Of a stretch of 51,249 nucleotides of DNA, positions 7,894 through 17,036 are shown one piece after another. This DNA comes from Promethearchaeota archaeon Loki_b31 (GTDB taxonomy: Archaea > Asgardarchaeota > Lokiarchaeia > Sigyniarchaeales > SOKP01), in contig NJBI01000021.1 of NCBI GenBank assembly GCA_005222975.1, forward strand, positions 1-51,249, in the 5' to 3' direction. The notes below the pieces were generated by a model, which was given only the letters and a program-made list of their open reading frames with translations, searched no databases and was not told the DNA's origin. The position numbers and the translations under genes are program-made. The stretch's first letter is position 1, and each line of letters starts with the position of its first letter.

Positions 7894-10429
7894 TTTTAAT
7901 ATCCTCCTTTAATAAATTATAGAATTTAGTAGAGATGTCAGCAAAAATCTGTCCTTCTACTCCATTTACACCCATCACTATTATCCGTCTGCTTAACTTT
8001 GGTCCTAGAATCTTTTTTAAAAGCCCAACTCTTTTTTTTAATTTTTCAATCCCATCAATATATCTACAAGAATCCTTTCTACAGCCGATAATCATAACTC
8101 CATCAAACCCCATTTCAAAAGATTTATTAATGAATTCAGTATCAATACGTCCTGTACAAGGAACAGAGATGATAAAAATATTAGGCTGATATAACAATTT
8201 TTTTAATCCTGCATTGTCAGCGGCAGCGTAACCGCACGATTGGCAACAAAAAGCGATGATTTTTGGTTTTTTATTGAATTTTGAGAAAATTTCGATCGTT
8301 TTTAAAATCTTTTCTGATGTATTTATATTCATTTCAATGGCATTAGTAGGACAAACACTAACACACATACCACAAGCTTTACATTTAAACTTATCAACAG
8401 TAATTTTTTCGGAGTTTATGCTTATTGCATTGTAAGGGCAAAAATTAACGCAGAGGCTACACAATCCACATTTTTCTTCATTAATCTCTATTCCAGTATA
8501 TTCTGTTATTAAATAATCATTTGAAAGAAGTGATATTACTTTTAACGCTATGTTATTGGTGGTTGCAATAGTTGAGTGATAATTTAATGGCCCAAATATT
8601 GTTCCAACACCATAAATACCAGAAGCTAAAGTTTCTTCACTCATAAAACCGTAATCATTTAAAGTGAAGTCCATAATCTTTCTTAGAGATTTCAGATCCT
8701 TATTTGGAATTAATTTAAGATTTAAAACAATCAAATCACTCTGAAACTCAATAGAATCCGCAATTACATAGTTAATATTCTCTCTTGTCTCAATTAATAC
8801 TTTATTAGCGTAAAGAAATCTAGGATGAGTAGATTTTAGTATTATCTCGTCTTTTTCTTTTAGTTTACTTAAATCGTAAAAAACATTAACTTCACAATCA
8901 GGGTTCTTTACTTTAATAACATCCATATACTTTAGGGATAAAATATCCGAATATTCACATAGATAGTTTGAAGGTCCTACTTCTTGAATAATTGATATTG
9001 TTTTCACTGGTTTCCCATCAGACAATTTTACGATCTTTCCATCAGTTAGGCCTTCTGAACATAAAATTCGTTCAAATTCTGCCGAAGTTATGACATTATT
9101 TCGTGGATTATAATTATATTCTTTTAAATTTGAATAAAGATCTGAACCAATAGCTATAATTTTTGCGCCTACTTTAATTCTTAATTCCTTAGGCTTTTCT
9201 ATTAAATTTATTGCTTTATTTACACAAGCGCGTTCACACACTCCACATTCAAGGCAGTTATTAATATCTTCATCTTCAATAACTGGGACATAAGGATAAC
9301 AGTATTGAAAAGGAAAGTGAATTATTTTTCTATTTGTTAATCCAAATTCATATATATTAACTTTCTCTCGAGCACACACATCAATACATTGCTTACAACC
9401 TGTGCATTTAGTTTCATCAATATAGCGAGGTTTTTTAATTAAACCTATAGTAAAATTGCCAACTTCTCCCGATACACTTATTATTTCCGTATTTGTCAAG
9501 ATCTCGATTTTTTTTTCTTTTACAATTTCCCCAATTAATTCAGAGATGAAACAAGCAGAACAATCTCCCATTTTAGAAACCTTTTGCCATCTTGCTACTT
9601 TTCCACCTAATGTAGGAGACTTTTCAATTAAGTAACACTTGATACCTGCCCTTGATAAGTTTAACGCCATGTTCATACCCGCAATCCCTCCTCCAAGAAT
9701 AGCGCAACTTTTTTCAACTTCAACTCTTTTTATCTTAATTGGTTTTTGAAGACTTACTCGATTAACTGAGGCTTCTATAAGTAATTGCGCTTTTTTCAGA
9801 GTTAAAAGACTATCAATGTGCTTTTTACTTGAATAATGTACCCAACAACATTGTTCTCTTATATTTGCAATCTCAATATTTGCATTATCAATTATATTTT
9901 GAAAAAGACGTTCAAATATATGTTGATGTGTTTTAGGAGAACAAGCAGCGATAACAATTTTATTTACGAAGTTATCAGTAATCCAATTATTAATTTTATC
10001 TTGATTTTTTTCTTGACATAAATTATCAAGGATTTTAACTGAGACTACATTATTTATTTTACTTACATAGTTTTCTAAGGAGTTAATGTTAAGGACATTT
10101 GAAACTTCTGTATTACAATTACAAATAATAACACCTATTCTATTTATTTCGCTCCCTTTTGATTTTAAATATTCTATTTCCTCTCCGGATAAAATTCTTT
10201 TGTTTAATCCTAATATCCTTAAAATTCTTTTACCGTCATCAGTTAAATAATATGATTTTTTATCTTTACTTACTAAATTATTAAGCTTTTTTAAATGAAA
10301 ATTTAATTGTCCTGTTTGTTTTATACCTAACTTCACCATTAATTCGGTATATGGGATAAAACCCTCTTCTTCGAGTATGTATAAGAGTTTTCTTCTCATC
10401 GGATGGGCTAAAATTGAATAAATATCCAT
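7883..10429 (-). CDS. hdrA: winged-helix + HdrA + MvhD fusion protein
   Basis: 848 residues in a single open frame. Residues 1-75 are an ArsR/MarR-like winged helix (HPMRRKLLYILEEEG, recognition region around GQLNFHLKKL, wing SYYLTDDG). Residues from about 97 are HdrA: FAD dinucleotide fold GGGIAGM (246-252), ferredoxin cysteines CTGCKQC (342-348) and ECGVC (395-399), and two C-terminal [4Fe-4S] sites (Cys654/657/660/664 and 683/686/689/693). Residues from about 722 are MvhD (CCQSCGY, CTG, GCRKDSC). HdrA subunits bifurcate electrons through FAD, and MvhD links them to the hydrogenase. The usual CVGSR...YCSxxCC segment is degenerate (IQEVGPSNYLCEYSD). It is the first gene of the hydrogenase operon. 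The fusion of a DNA-binding-type domain to HdrA is unusual. Confidence 0.88.
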   Translation of the reverse strand: MDIYSILAHPMRRKLLYILEEEGFIPYTELMVKLGIKQTGQLNFHLKKLNNLVSKDKKSYYLTDDGKRILRILGLNKRILSGEEIEYLKSKGSEINRIGVIICNCNTEVSNVLNINSLENYVSKINNVVSVKILDNLCQEKNQDKINNWITDNFVNKIVIAACSPKTHQHIFERLFQNIIDNANIEIANIREQCCWVHYSSKKHIDSLLTLKKAQLLIEASVNRVSLQKPIKIKRVEVEKSCAILGGGIAGMNMALNLSRAGIKCYLIEKSPTLGGKVARWQKVSKMGDCSACFISELIGEIVKEKKIEILTNTEIISVSGEVGNFTIGLIKKPRYIDETKCTGCKQCIDVCAREKVNIYEFGLTNRKIIHFPFQYCYPYVPVIEDEDINNCLECGVCERACVNKAINLIEKPKELRIKVGAKIIAIGSDLYSNLKEYNYNPRNNVITSAEFERILCSEGLTDGKIVKLSDGKPVKTISIIQEVGPSNYLCEYSDILSLKYMDVIKVKNPDCEVNVFYDLSKLKEKDEIILKSTHPRFLYANKVLIETRENINYVIADSIEFQSDLIVLNLKLIPNKDLKSLRKIMDFTLNDYGFMSEETLASGIYGVGTIFGPLNYHSTIATTNNIALKVISLLSNDYLITEYTGIEINEEKCGLCSLCVNFCPYNAISINSEKITVDKFKCKACGMCVSVCPTNAIEMNINTSEKILKTIEIFSKFNKKPKIIAFCCQSCGYAAADNAGLKKLLYQPNIFIISVPCTGRIDTEFINKSFEMGFDGVMIIGCRKDSCRYIDGIEKLKKRVGLLKKILGPKLSRRIIVMGVNGVEGQIFADISTKFYNLLKEDIKSEA

Positions 10430-10751
10430 TTTTGAGCTTTCCTATTGAATTTTTATTCTAAATTTATTTTGTTAAAAACTTTTTTTTGACAAATTATTTT
10501 TTCTTCATGATAATATATGTTGTAAAAATATATAAATGTGTTAGAACTTGATCATGTGACCCACGAATTTCATAAATAAAAATAACGATTTTCAATTAAC
10601 TAAAAAAATTGTTTAGATAAAAATTTTGACAATATTCCTTATCAATATGTTAAAAAATTATCTTGTCAAATTCTTTATATTTTAAGCTTATGACAATTCA
10701 ATTAGGTAAATACTTTTTTAAAAAGTTGAAATAAAAGAGGTGTATTATTAT
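10430..10751. promoter_or_regulatory. divergent control region between hdrA operon and C1-linked operon
   Basis: 322 bases, very AT-rich, no gene. The 7-mer TTGACAA or its reverse complement TTGTCAA occurs at 10486-10492, 10626-10632 and 10663-10669, with ATGACAA at 10690-10696. The 10626 and 10663 copies form an inverted pair. These are candidate operators, possibly for the winged helix encoded in the adjacent HdrA fusion; that link is inference. The ribosome-binding site GAGGTG (10737-10742) lies at its right end. Confidence 0.45.
10659..10690 (+). promoter_or_regulatory. putative promoter shared in sequence with the promoter before 15672
   Basis: A 30-base stretch here (10661-10690) matches 15586-15615 at 25 positions. 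Both have TCTT-R-TCAAATTCTTTA followed by an AT-rich TATA-like element and GCTTA. Each copy lies about 60 bases before a start codon with an AGGTG ribosome-binding site. The distance fits an archaeal TATA box plus a short leader. Confidence 0.5.
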
Positions 10752-11369
10752 ATGGAAGTTTTGGAATTGAAACCAGTAAAAAATAAAAAAATAATAGCGT
10801 ATATGTCCTCAAAAGAAAATGGCAGGTATTTTCAAAATAAAGATACATCAAAATTAACCGATTTTCTTAAAAAGAAAGATGTTAATTTTGTTACCGTAGA
10901 TTTTCAAGTAGATATGAAGGAATTTAAGAAAACACCTTTTGCACAAACATTAGATAAACTAGGAATACCTTATATTCAAGTAGATATTCCAGATTATGCA
11001 ATGGGATATCTTTACGAAGAAATTGTTGAAAAACAAGAACTTCAAAATGAATTATTTGAAGAATACGACAATATGAGCGATAAAGAATCTTTCAAAGGAC
11101 AAAGTCTAAAAAATTGGATCGACATGTTAAGCGAAGAAATTCAAGAAAAAGAGATTTTTTTAAGCTTAAAGCTAAGGCCACAGTGGATCGTAAAAAAAAT
11201 GTTAGATTTTGCAAATCATTTTGAAAATGAAGTTGTTTCTTTTGTACATTTTGTTCAAGAGGATATTTGCGAGGATATTTGCCCTCAAGTCGTAGCAAAT
11301 CTAAGAGATTTGGGAGTAAAAGTAATATCCTATACTAAAAAACATACAATTCAAAATATTATATTTTAA
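10752..11369 (+). CDS. unknown protein, paralogue of the next gene
   Basis: 205 residues from ATG 10752; an in-frame GTG at 10740 lies inside the ribosome-binding site AGAGGTG and is not the start. The N-terminus MEVLELKPVKNKK closely resembles that of the next protein (PEVLELKPLKDKH). The two also match in their middle (K-x-GI....DI...A..YL) and in the C-terminal part (LD-FA/NLAK...), so they are likely an old tandem duplication. A 12-base tandem repeat at 11262-11285 duplicates the residues EDIC, giving EDICEDIC. No catalytic motif was recognised. It shares an operon with the MtdB-like gene, so a role linked to C1 metabolism is possible. Confidence 0.7.
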   Translation: MEVLELKPVKNKKIIAYMSSKENGRYFQNKDTSKLTDFLKKKDVNFVTVDFQVDMKEFKKTPFAQTLDKLGIPYIQVDIPDYAMGYLYEEIVEKQELQNELFEEYDNMSDKESFKGQSLKNWIDMLSEEIQEKEIFLSLKLRPQWIVKKMLDFANHFENEVVSFVHFVQEDICEDICPQVVANLRDLGVKVISYTKKHTIQNIIF

Positions 11370-11393
11370 ATAAAAAAAAGGAGTGAGAAAAAA

Positions 11394-12122
11394 ATGCCAG
11401 AAGTATTAGAATTAAAACCATTAAAAGATAAGCATCTAAAGCTTATCATGGTAGAAAGTGAGTTTCCAATAGATTGGTGGTTTGAAGTTCCTAAAGAAAA
11501 AAAGGAAGATTTGCTATGGTCTTTACATCTTATTAGCAAAGAATATCTTCAGCTCATTGATAATTTAATAGACAAATATTCACCTGATTTTGCTTTAGAA
11601 GAAAAACCTAATTTTTGGGATGACCCGTTAAACCCTAACGATCCTCTAAAAACCTTATTCAAAAAGAGGGGAATTCGGTTTAAACATGCTGATATCTCTG
11701 AAAATGCGGAATTTTATCTTTCTGCTGCATTGGATGAACACAGAAATATGCTACAAACACTTGAAGAGCGAATCAAAGAGATAATTACAGAAAAAGGTGG
11801 TGTTCCTTCCGAGGATGAACTTTTCCAACAATTAGTTATATGGAAGGAATATCTCAAAAAAGATTATGACTCACAAGAAGATGAAATTCGATATAAAGTT
11901 AGAGAGGCTTGGATGATGATGAATACTTTAAACCTTGCCAAGGAGATTAAAGGGAAAAAATTAAAGGGGTTATTTATTTGCGATTTAAGACACTTTGAAG
12001 GCCTTGATAAGTTAGCAAACGATTTAGGCATTGAAACAGAACAGATTAAAATCAAAAGAACTATTAAAACCGCAGAAATCGAAAAAGAGTATGAAGAAGT
12101 AGAAGTTGAGATATCTAAATAA
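11394..12122 (+). CDS. unknown protein, paralogue of the preceding gene
   Basis: 242 residues, ATG behind AAGGAGTG, 24 bases after the preceding stop. It shares with the preceding protein the N-terminal motif EVLELKP-[VL]-K-[ND]-K and a common layout: an alpha-beta N-terminal half, a charged helical middle (residues about 105-160) and a C-terminal Rossmann-like stretch (KLKGLFICDLRHFEGLDKLA). It has a long acidic/basic tail. There are no Cys clusters or membrane segments. The order unknown-unknown-mtdB suggests a functional link to H4MPT-bound C1 chemistry, but the family is not recognised. Confidence 0.7.
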   Translation: MPEVLELKPLKDKHLKLIMVESEFPIDWWFEVPKEKKEDLLWSLHLISKEYLQLIDNLIDKYSPDFALEEKPNFWDDPLNPNDPLKTLFKKRGIRFKHADISENAEFYLSAALDEHRNMLQTLEERIKEIITEKGGVPSEDELFQQLVIWKEYLKKDYDSQEDEIRYKVREAWMMMNTLNLAKEIKGKKLKGLFICDLRHFEGLDKLANDLGIETEQIKIKRTIKTAEIEKEYEEVEVEISK

Positions 12123-12175
12123 TTTTTTTTTAGTTATAATTTCTTTGAATTTTATAATTTAATAAATGATGTGAG

Positions 12176-13189
12176 ATGAGAAAAATTACTCAAAATAATG
12201 AAATTGGAAGTAAAATTGAAAGTATTCTTGGGAAAAAATCAATTATAGAATTAACGCCAATTAAAATAAAGAAAAAGGATACTTCAGATAAGATTTGTTA
12301 TTTTTTTGACACGGATGATAACGCTTCTCCGTTTGACATTAACATGGCTTACGACGCTGGTTTTGATATTGTTGTGCCAATAAGTAGAATGACTGCGGAT
12401 CAAGTTCCTAAACTTGTCCAGGATGCTATATTTTCACGTAAACCTAAAGCACCTACAGCATTTTTTATTGGGGGATCTAATGTAAAGGAAGGGGAAAAAA
12501 TCGCTAAGAAAGTTATTGAATCTTTAGTACATCCATTTGAATGTCCCGTAATAATAGATCCAAGGGGTTCTCATACTACTGCTTCTGCAGTTGTAGCTAA
12601 GACTTTATACGATGCTAAAAATATACATAAAATTAGTGATTTAAAAGGAGAAAAAGTCGTAATCTATGGGGCGGGTCCAGTTGCCAGAATTGCTGCCATA
12701 TTAGCAGCAAAAGAAGGGTTGAATACATTTTTAGTTGAAACTTGGGATAAATCGAACGAAGAATTTATAAAAAATCTTGCTAAAGAAGTAACCGAAGAAG
12801 CTGGGGAGAATGCAACCGAGATTAAAGGGATTTTTGCTCCTGAAAAAGAACAAAGATATGATGTTGCTAAAGATGCGCTTATTATCTGGTCTCTAGCTGC
12901 TGCTGGTGTTGAAATTTTATCAAGCGATCTAATGGAAAGGTTAGAAGGTAAGAAAATTGTAGTAGATATCAATTTAGTTCCCCCTTATGGAATCGAAGGA
13001 ATAAGACCAAAACACGATAATGAAGAAATATATCCAGGAATTTTTGGAATCGGAGCATTAGCATTAGGTCGTTTAAAAGCAAATTCGGAGGGAGAAATAT
13101 TAAAAGAAGCAACAAAAACTAAAGGTACAAAGGTATTTGATTATAAATATGCATTCGAAGTTGCTAAAAAATTGTTATCTAAGATGTAA
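12176..13189 (+). CDS. mtdB: methylene-tetrahydromethanopterin dehydrogenase, NAD(P)-type (MtdA/MtdB family)
   Basis: 337 residues. After a basic N-terminal extension of about 38 residues comes the family's pterin-binding domain (ICYFFDTDDNASPFDINMAY, then AFFIGGSNVKEGEKI and DPRGSHTTAS). A Rossmann NAD(P) domain follows (VVIYGAGPVARIAAILAAKEG, near residues 160-180). Family enzymes oxidise methylene-H4MPT to methenyl-H4MPT with NAD(P)+. The F420-dependent enzyme for the same step (mtd) is encoded nearby at 16859-16020. It follows the two paralogous unknown genes in the same direction with a 53-base gap. Whether it uses NAD or NADP cannot be read from sequence. Confidence 0.8.
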   Translation: MRKITQNNEIGSKIESILGKKSIIELTPIKIKKKDTSDKICYFFDTDDNASPFDINMAYDAGFDIVVPISRMTADQVPKLVQDAIFSRKPKAPTAFFIGGSNVKEGEKIAKKVIESLVHPFECPVIIDPRGSHTTASAVVAKTLYDAKNIHKISDLKGEKVVIYGAGPVARIAAILAAKEGLNTFLVETWDKSNEEFIKNLAKEVTEEAGENATEIKGIFAPEKEQRYDVAKDALIIWSLAAAGVEILSSDLMERLEGKKIVVDINLVPPYGIEGIRPKHDNEEIYPGIFGIGALALGRLKANSEGEILKEATKTKGTKVFDYKYAFEVAKKLLSKM

Positions 13190-13243
13190 ATTCTTAAATT
13201 TTTAATTTTTTTTTATTGATTTATTAGTTTAGAGGGGAATAAA

Positions 13244-15517
13244 ATGGTCGAGAATATTGATGGGATTGTAAGTAAAGTAAGGATTAAAGATGCATTCAAA
13301 GAAGACGCAGGGAGAGGTATTGTAAGAATAGACCCCGAGATAGTTTCAAATTTAAATCTTAGGGTAGGTGATGTAATTAAAATCATCCATCCCGTAGTAA
13401 ATAAAAAAACTGTTGCTTCTTTGTCAACAGGAAAAAACGAAGATAAAGGAAAAAAGATTATTCGTATGGATCCCTCCCTAAGACGAAATTTAGGAGCCTC
13501 AATTGATGACCTTGTTGAAATTAAAAAAATCAGTGTAGATATTGCCAATACAATAACCTTTACTGGGTTAGATAATTCATTAATCCCGCGAGATCCTCAA
13601 GCCTTAGCTAGAAAATTAGAAAATAGGTCAATAACAAAAGGAGATAGCTTAAGCTTCTACGCTATGGCACGCAGAATTGACCTTGTAGTCGTTGATTACA
13701 CTCCTAATTCTGAAGCGGTTAAAATTCAACTTGATACAAAAATATTATTTAGTGAAAAATCAACTCAAGAAATTAACGAAATAAAAAAAAAAGAAATAAC
13801 CTATGAAGGAATTAGCGATTTAGAACAGAGATTACAAGAAATTCAGGGAAAAATAACATACGAGGATATAGGGGGTTTAGAGGATGCGATTCAAAAGATT
13901 AGAGAAATGATTGAACTACCTATTAGACACCCTGAACTTTTTGAAAGAATTGGAATTGATCCTCCAAAAGGAGTTCTACTCCATGGGGCTCCAGGTACAG
14001 GTAAAACATTACTAGCAAAAGCAGTAGCTTATGAGACTGATGCCTATTTTATAAATATCAGTGGACCTGAAATAATGAGCAAATTTTTTGGTCAAAGTGA
14101 AGAAAATCTTCGAAATAGATTTGAAGAAGCAAAAAATAACGCCCCCTCTATTATTTTTCTTGATGAATTAGATTCAATTGCTCATAAAAGGGATGAAAAT
14201 AAAGGTCAAGTAGAAGCAAGAGTTGTGGCTCAACTTTTATCTCTTATGGATGGTTTAGAAGGGAGAGGTGAAGTCATAGTCATTGGTGCGACGAATAAAG
14301 TAAATAATATTGATATAGCACTAAGAAGACCAGGGCGTTTTGACAGAGAAATTGAAATTAAAGTACCTGATACTAAAGGCCGCTATGAAGTTTTATTGAT
14401 CCATACTCGTGGAATGCCTTTAAATGAGGATATTGATCTAAATCTTATTGCTGAAAAAACCCATGGTTTTGTTGGTGCGGATATAAAATCTTTATGCAAA
14501 GAGGCAGCAATGCTTGCGATTAGGGAGATACTACCTAATATTGACTTAGATAAACCTATACCAGAAGAAATTTTAAATAAATTAATAATCAAAATGACAC
14601 ATTTTATTACAGCATTAAATAGTATTGAGCCATCTGCATTAAGAGAAGTATTCGTTACACAACCAATTGAAACTTGGGAAGATATTGGCGGATTAGAAGA
14701 CGCAAAGCAGCAATTAAGAGAAATTATTGAATGGCCATTTAAGTACTCGGGGTTCTATAAGCACATGAAATCGAGACCCCCTAATGGAATTTTAATATTT
14801 GGTCTTCCTGGGACTGGTAAGACATTAATGGCTAAAGCGCTTGCCCATGAAACCGAAGTAAATTTTATTTCAGTAAAGGGTCCTGAATTTTTATCAAAAT
14901 GGGTTGGTGAAAGTGCTAAAGCTGTAAGAGAAGTATTTCGAAAAGCAAGAACAGCTGCTCCTTGTATTATATTTTTTGACGAAATTGATGCTATCGCAGC
15001 AAGAAGATCAACATCCTCAAGTTCAAGGGTAATTGAACAAGTTGTAGCGCAATTTTTAACAGAAATGGATGGTTTAGAAGAATTAAAAGATGTTATTTTA
15101 ATAGCGGCTACAAATAGACCCGATATTCTCGATCCTGCCATTCTGCGTTCAGGAAGATTCGGAAGGCATATAGAAGTTCCATTACCAAATAAAACATCTC
15201 GAATTAAGATATTTAAAATACACCTCGCTAATCGTCCGATAGATAATAATATTGATATTGAAAAATTAGCAGAAAGGTTAGAAGGAAATACAGGAGCGGA
15301 TATAAAAGCAATCTGCGAAGAAGCCACACTTTTGGCCATTCGCAGAAGTGTTATTGACGATAATATAGATACCCAAGATCCTGATTCATATAAAAAGGTT
15401 AAAATTTCTCAAGCTGATTTTGAAAAAGCAATAGAAAAAGTACAATTAGGCGCTAATAAAGCTAAAAGGGCTTATAGAGAAACTATTAAAGAAACTGTCG
15501 AAGATATTTACAGATAA
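13244..15517 (+). CDS. cdc48: Cdc48/VCP-type AAA+ ATPase
   Basis: 757 residues, the usual Cdc48 length. The N-domain (double-psi barrel plus four-stranded part) spans residues 1-190. D1 has Walker A GAPGTGKT (about 248-255) and Walker [11 protein letters not shown]2 has Walker A GLPGTGKT and Walker [10 protein letters not shown]. Each has the second region of homology with paired arginines ([13 protein letters not shown] and [13 protein letters not shown]). A hexameric ATP-driven unfoldase that feeds ubiquitin-like or proteasome substrates; cytoplasmic. The ribosome-binding site GAGGGG precedes the ATG. It lies 54 bases after mtdB with a T-rich run between, so transcription may be partly separate. 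Confidence 0.95.
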   Translation: MVENIDGIVSKVRIKDAFKEDAGRGIVRIDPEIVSNLNLRVGDVIKIIHPVVNKKTVASLSTGKNEDKGKKIIRMDPSLRRNLGASIDDLVEIKKISVDIANTITFTGLDNSLIPRDPQALARKLENRSITKGDSLSFYAMARRIDLVVVDYTPNSEAVKIQLDTKILFSEKSTQEINEIKKKEITYEGISDLEQRLQEIQGKITYEDIGGLEDAIQKIREMIELPIRHPELFERIGIDPPKGVLLHGAPGTGKTLLAKAVAYETDAYFINISGPEIMSKFFGQSEENLRNRFEEAKNNAPSIIFLDELDSIAHKRDENKGQVEARVVAQLLSLMDGLEGRGEVIVIGATNKVNNIDIALRRPGRFDREIEIKVPDTKGRYEVLLIHTRGMPLNEDIDLNLIAEKTHGFVGADIKSLCKEAAMLAIREILPNIDLDKPIPEEILNKLIIKMTHFITALNSIEPSALREVFVTQPIETWEDIGGLEDAKQQLREIIEWPFKYSGFYKHMKSRPPNGILIFGLPGTGKTLMAKALAHETEVNFISVKGPEFLSKWVGESAKAVREVFRKARTAAPCIIFFDEIDAIAARRSTSSSSRVIEQVVAQFLTEMDGLEELKDVILIAATNRPDILDPAILRSGRFGRHIEVPLPNKTSRIKIFKIHLANRPIDNNIDIEKLAERLEGNTGADIKAICEEATLLAIRRSVIDDNIDTQDPDSYKKVKISQADFEKAIEKVQLGANKAKRAYRETIKETVEDIYR

Positions 15518-15585
15518 AAAAAAATTAATTAAACTTGTCAATGAAATTTTTTGAAAAATAAAATTATTAATTTATCAAAAATTTT

Positions 15586-15615
15586 TCTTATCAAATTCTT
15601 TAAATTTATCGCTTA
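15586..15615 (+). promoter_or_regulatory. putative promoter, near-copy of the one at 10661-10690
   Basis: 25 of 30 bases match the stretch upstream of gene 10752, including TCTTATCAAATTC and a TATA-like TTTAAATTTAT. A TTGTCAA also lies at 15535-15541. This suggests co-regulation of the small gene at 15672 with the operon at 10752. Confidence 0.5.
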
Positions 15616-15671
15616 AGAGTATTTAATTAGAAGTTATAAAAAAATTAAATAAAAATTAAAAGGTGTACATA

Positions 15672-15923
15672 ATGGTGATAAGTTTGGTTAATGAAGTAAA
15701 TAGTTTTGAAGAAAAAATCGTTCTATCTTCTAAAAGTGAATTTATATCTGCATTTGCTCGAGGTTACTTTGAAGCGGAGATAATTGAAAAAGAAACACAA
15801 TTAAATGAATATTTAAATGCTTATAATGCTATTCGTGAGAAAGACTCATTTAATAGACAGTATATAGAAACTTTAATATATTTATTAAAATCTGAAATAA
15901 TGGGAATCCAAAAAATGTTTTAA
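15672..15923 (+). CDS. small unknown protein (83 aa)
   Basis: ATG 15672 stands six bases after AGGTG; the in-frame GTG at 15663 overlaps that site and is unlikely. The protein is one long amphipathic, helix-rich chain (FARGYFEAEIIEKETQLNEY, then NRQYIETLIYLLKSEI) without Cys or membrane segments. It has its own promoter-like sequence, shared with the operon at 10752. It could be a small subunit or regulator of the C1 module; no family is recognised. Confidence 0.6.
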   Translation: MVISLVNEVNSFEEKIVLSSKSEFISAFARGYFEAEIIEKETQLNEYLNAYNAIREKDSFNRQYIETLIYLLKSEIMGIQKMF

Positions 15924-16019
15924 GAGGATTCCCTTAATTTTTTTAATATAGTTGCCTATTTTAAGAAAATAAATTAAAAAAATAAGAATTTTTTAAAAAA
16001 TATATTTTAATAATAATAA

Positions 16020-16859
16020 TTAAGCTTCTTTTTCGTGGAGTTTTCTCTTGGTTAAAAGATGTTGCTTAGCATGATGAGGCGTTCTCAATACTGTATCGTT
16101 AGATTTTTCTATTTCTCTGGCTTGTGTGCATAATTCAGCAGCTGTTTTCATCATTTCGTGAGATGCAGCTAATAAAGGCATATATTCGGCTCTATCTTTT
16201 AAAACAAAGCACGCTCTTCCCGTAATCTTAGAAACTGAAGCTGCTAATTCGAAAGCTGCAATAGCTTTAGCTTGGGCGTAAGGATTTGAAAAACCTGCTG
16301 CCTCTGTAGCGTTAGTGGCTTTAATCTCAATCTGAGGTAAAATAGGAGCCTTCCCTTCTAACATATCCATTATAACTTTATTTAATTCGTTAGTTATTAT
16401 ATTAAAAACACCAGTAATCGCAAGAACTTTTAATAGATCTGCATTGAAACAACTCATCTCGACAGCGTCTAGAAATGGACGCCTTGCTCCAATCATTGAG
16501 TCACAGCCTACTATTATATATCCCATGTTTTTTTCTTTAAATTCTTCGATAGCCTTTTTTGCTGGAGCATCAGAGATTACAATCGTAGGAATAATTCCTG
16601 CTAATTCTCTTGCTGCTTTCGGTCCTTTTAACGCCGCATTTGGGCTGGACATTAAGATTAATTCCGGTTCAAATTCCAATAATTTTTTCATTGTTTCTAC
16701 GCATTCCTCTGAGGGGTTCATCTTCGCTCCCGAGGTAACTTCTCGCACAATTATATTAGTAGATTCTGCCCTTTCATCCATTAAAAAAGCAAGTAATAAC
16801 GAAGAACCAATTGTCCCGTTTTTTTGAATACCAATCTTTAAAACTTTTTCTTCACTCAT
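16020..16859 (-). CDS. mtd: F420-dependent methylene-tetrahydromethanopterin dehydrogenase
   Basis: 279 residues from ATG 16859; the longer TTG start at 16868 would place TTG inside a TTGTCAA element. It matches Mtd along its length: KIGIQKNGTIGSSLL, DERAESTNI, VTSGAKMNPSEE, LMSSPNAALKGPKAARELA, ISDAPAKKA, and the C-terminal CFVLKDRAEYMPLLAASHEM. The enzyme reversibly oxidises methylene-H4MPT to methenyl-H4MPT with coenzyme F420, in the methyl branch of the archaeal Wood-Ljungdahl pathway. It is divergent from ftr. Together with the MtdB-like gene it gives the locus two routes for the same step. Confidence 0.93.
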   Translation of the reverse strand: MSEEKVLKIGIQKNGTIGSSLLLAFLMDERAESTNIIVREVTSGAKMNPSEECVETMKKLLEFEPELILMSSPNAALKGPKAARELAGIIPTIVISDAPAKKAIEEFKEKNMGYIIVGCDSMIGARRPFLDAVEMSCFNADLLKVLAITGVFNIITNELNKVIMDMLEGKAPILPQIEIKATNATEAAGFSNPYAQAKAIAAFELAASVSKITGRACFVLKDRAEYMPLLAASHEMMKTAAELCTQAREIEKSNDTVLRTPHHAKQHLLTKRKLHEKEA

Positions 16860-17036
16860 TTTTGACAACTTTAAATTTATTGAAAATCAAAAAGATTCTA
16901 TTATGAATTTCTTAAATTGATAATTAATTAAAATTTTTAGCTTTTTTTCTTAGAAATTTTATATATTATTGCGCTCTATTAAGATTTATAATAAATAGTA
17001 GGATTTAAATTACAAAATAGAAATGTTGATTAAAAA

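Noticed and set aside
10740..10751. GTG 10740 as start of the first unknown gene
   Set aside because: It lies within the AGAGGTG ribosome-binding site, and the paralogue begins with the equivalent of ATG 10752.
14755..15339. Long antisense frame inside the Cdc48 gene (194 codons, minus strand)
   Set aside because: It is a shadow of the highly conserved AAA+ coding sequence; the translation has no protein-like pattern and no ribosome-binding site.
16444..16827. 127-codon frame opposite mtd
   Set aside because: It is antisense to a complete, well-matched Mtd gene and only reflects its codon pattern.
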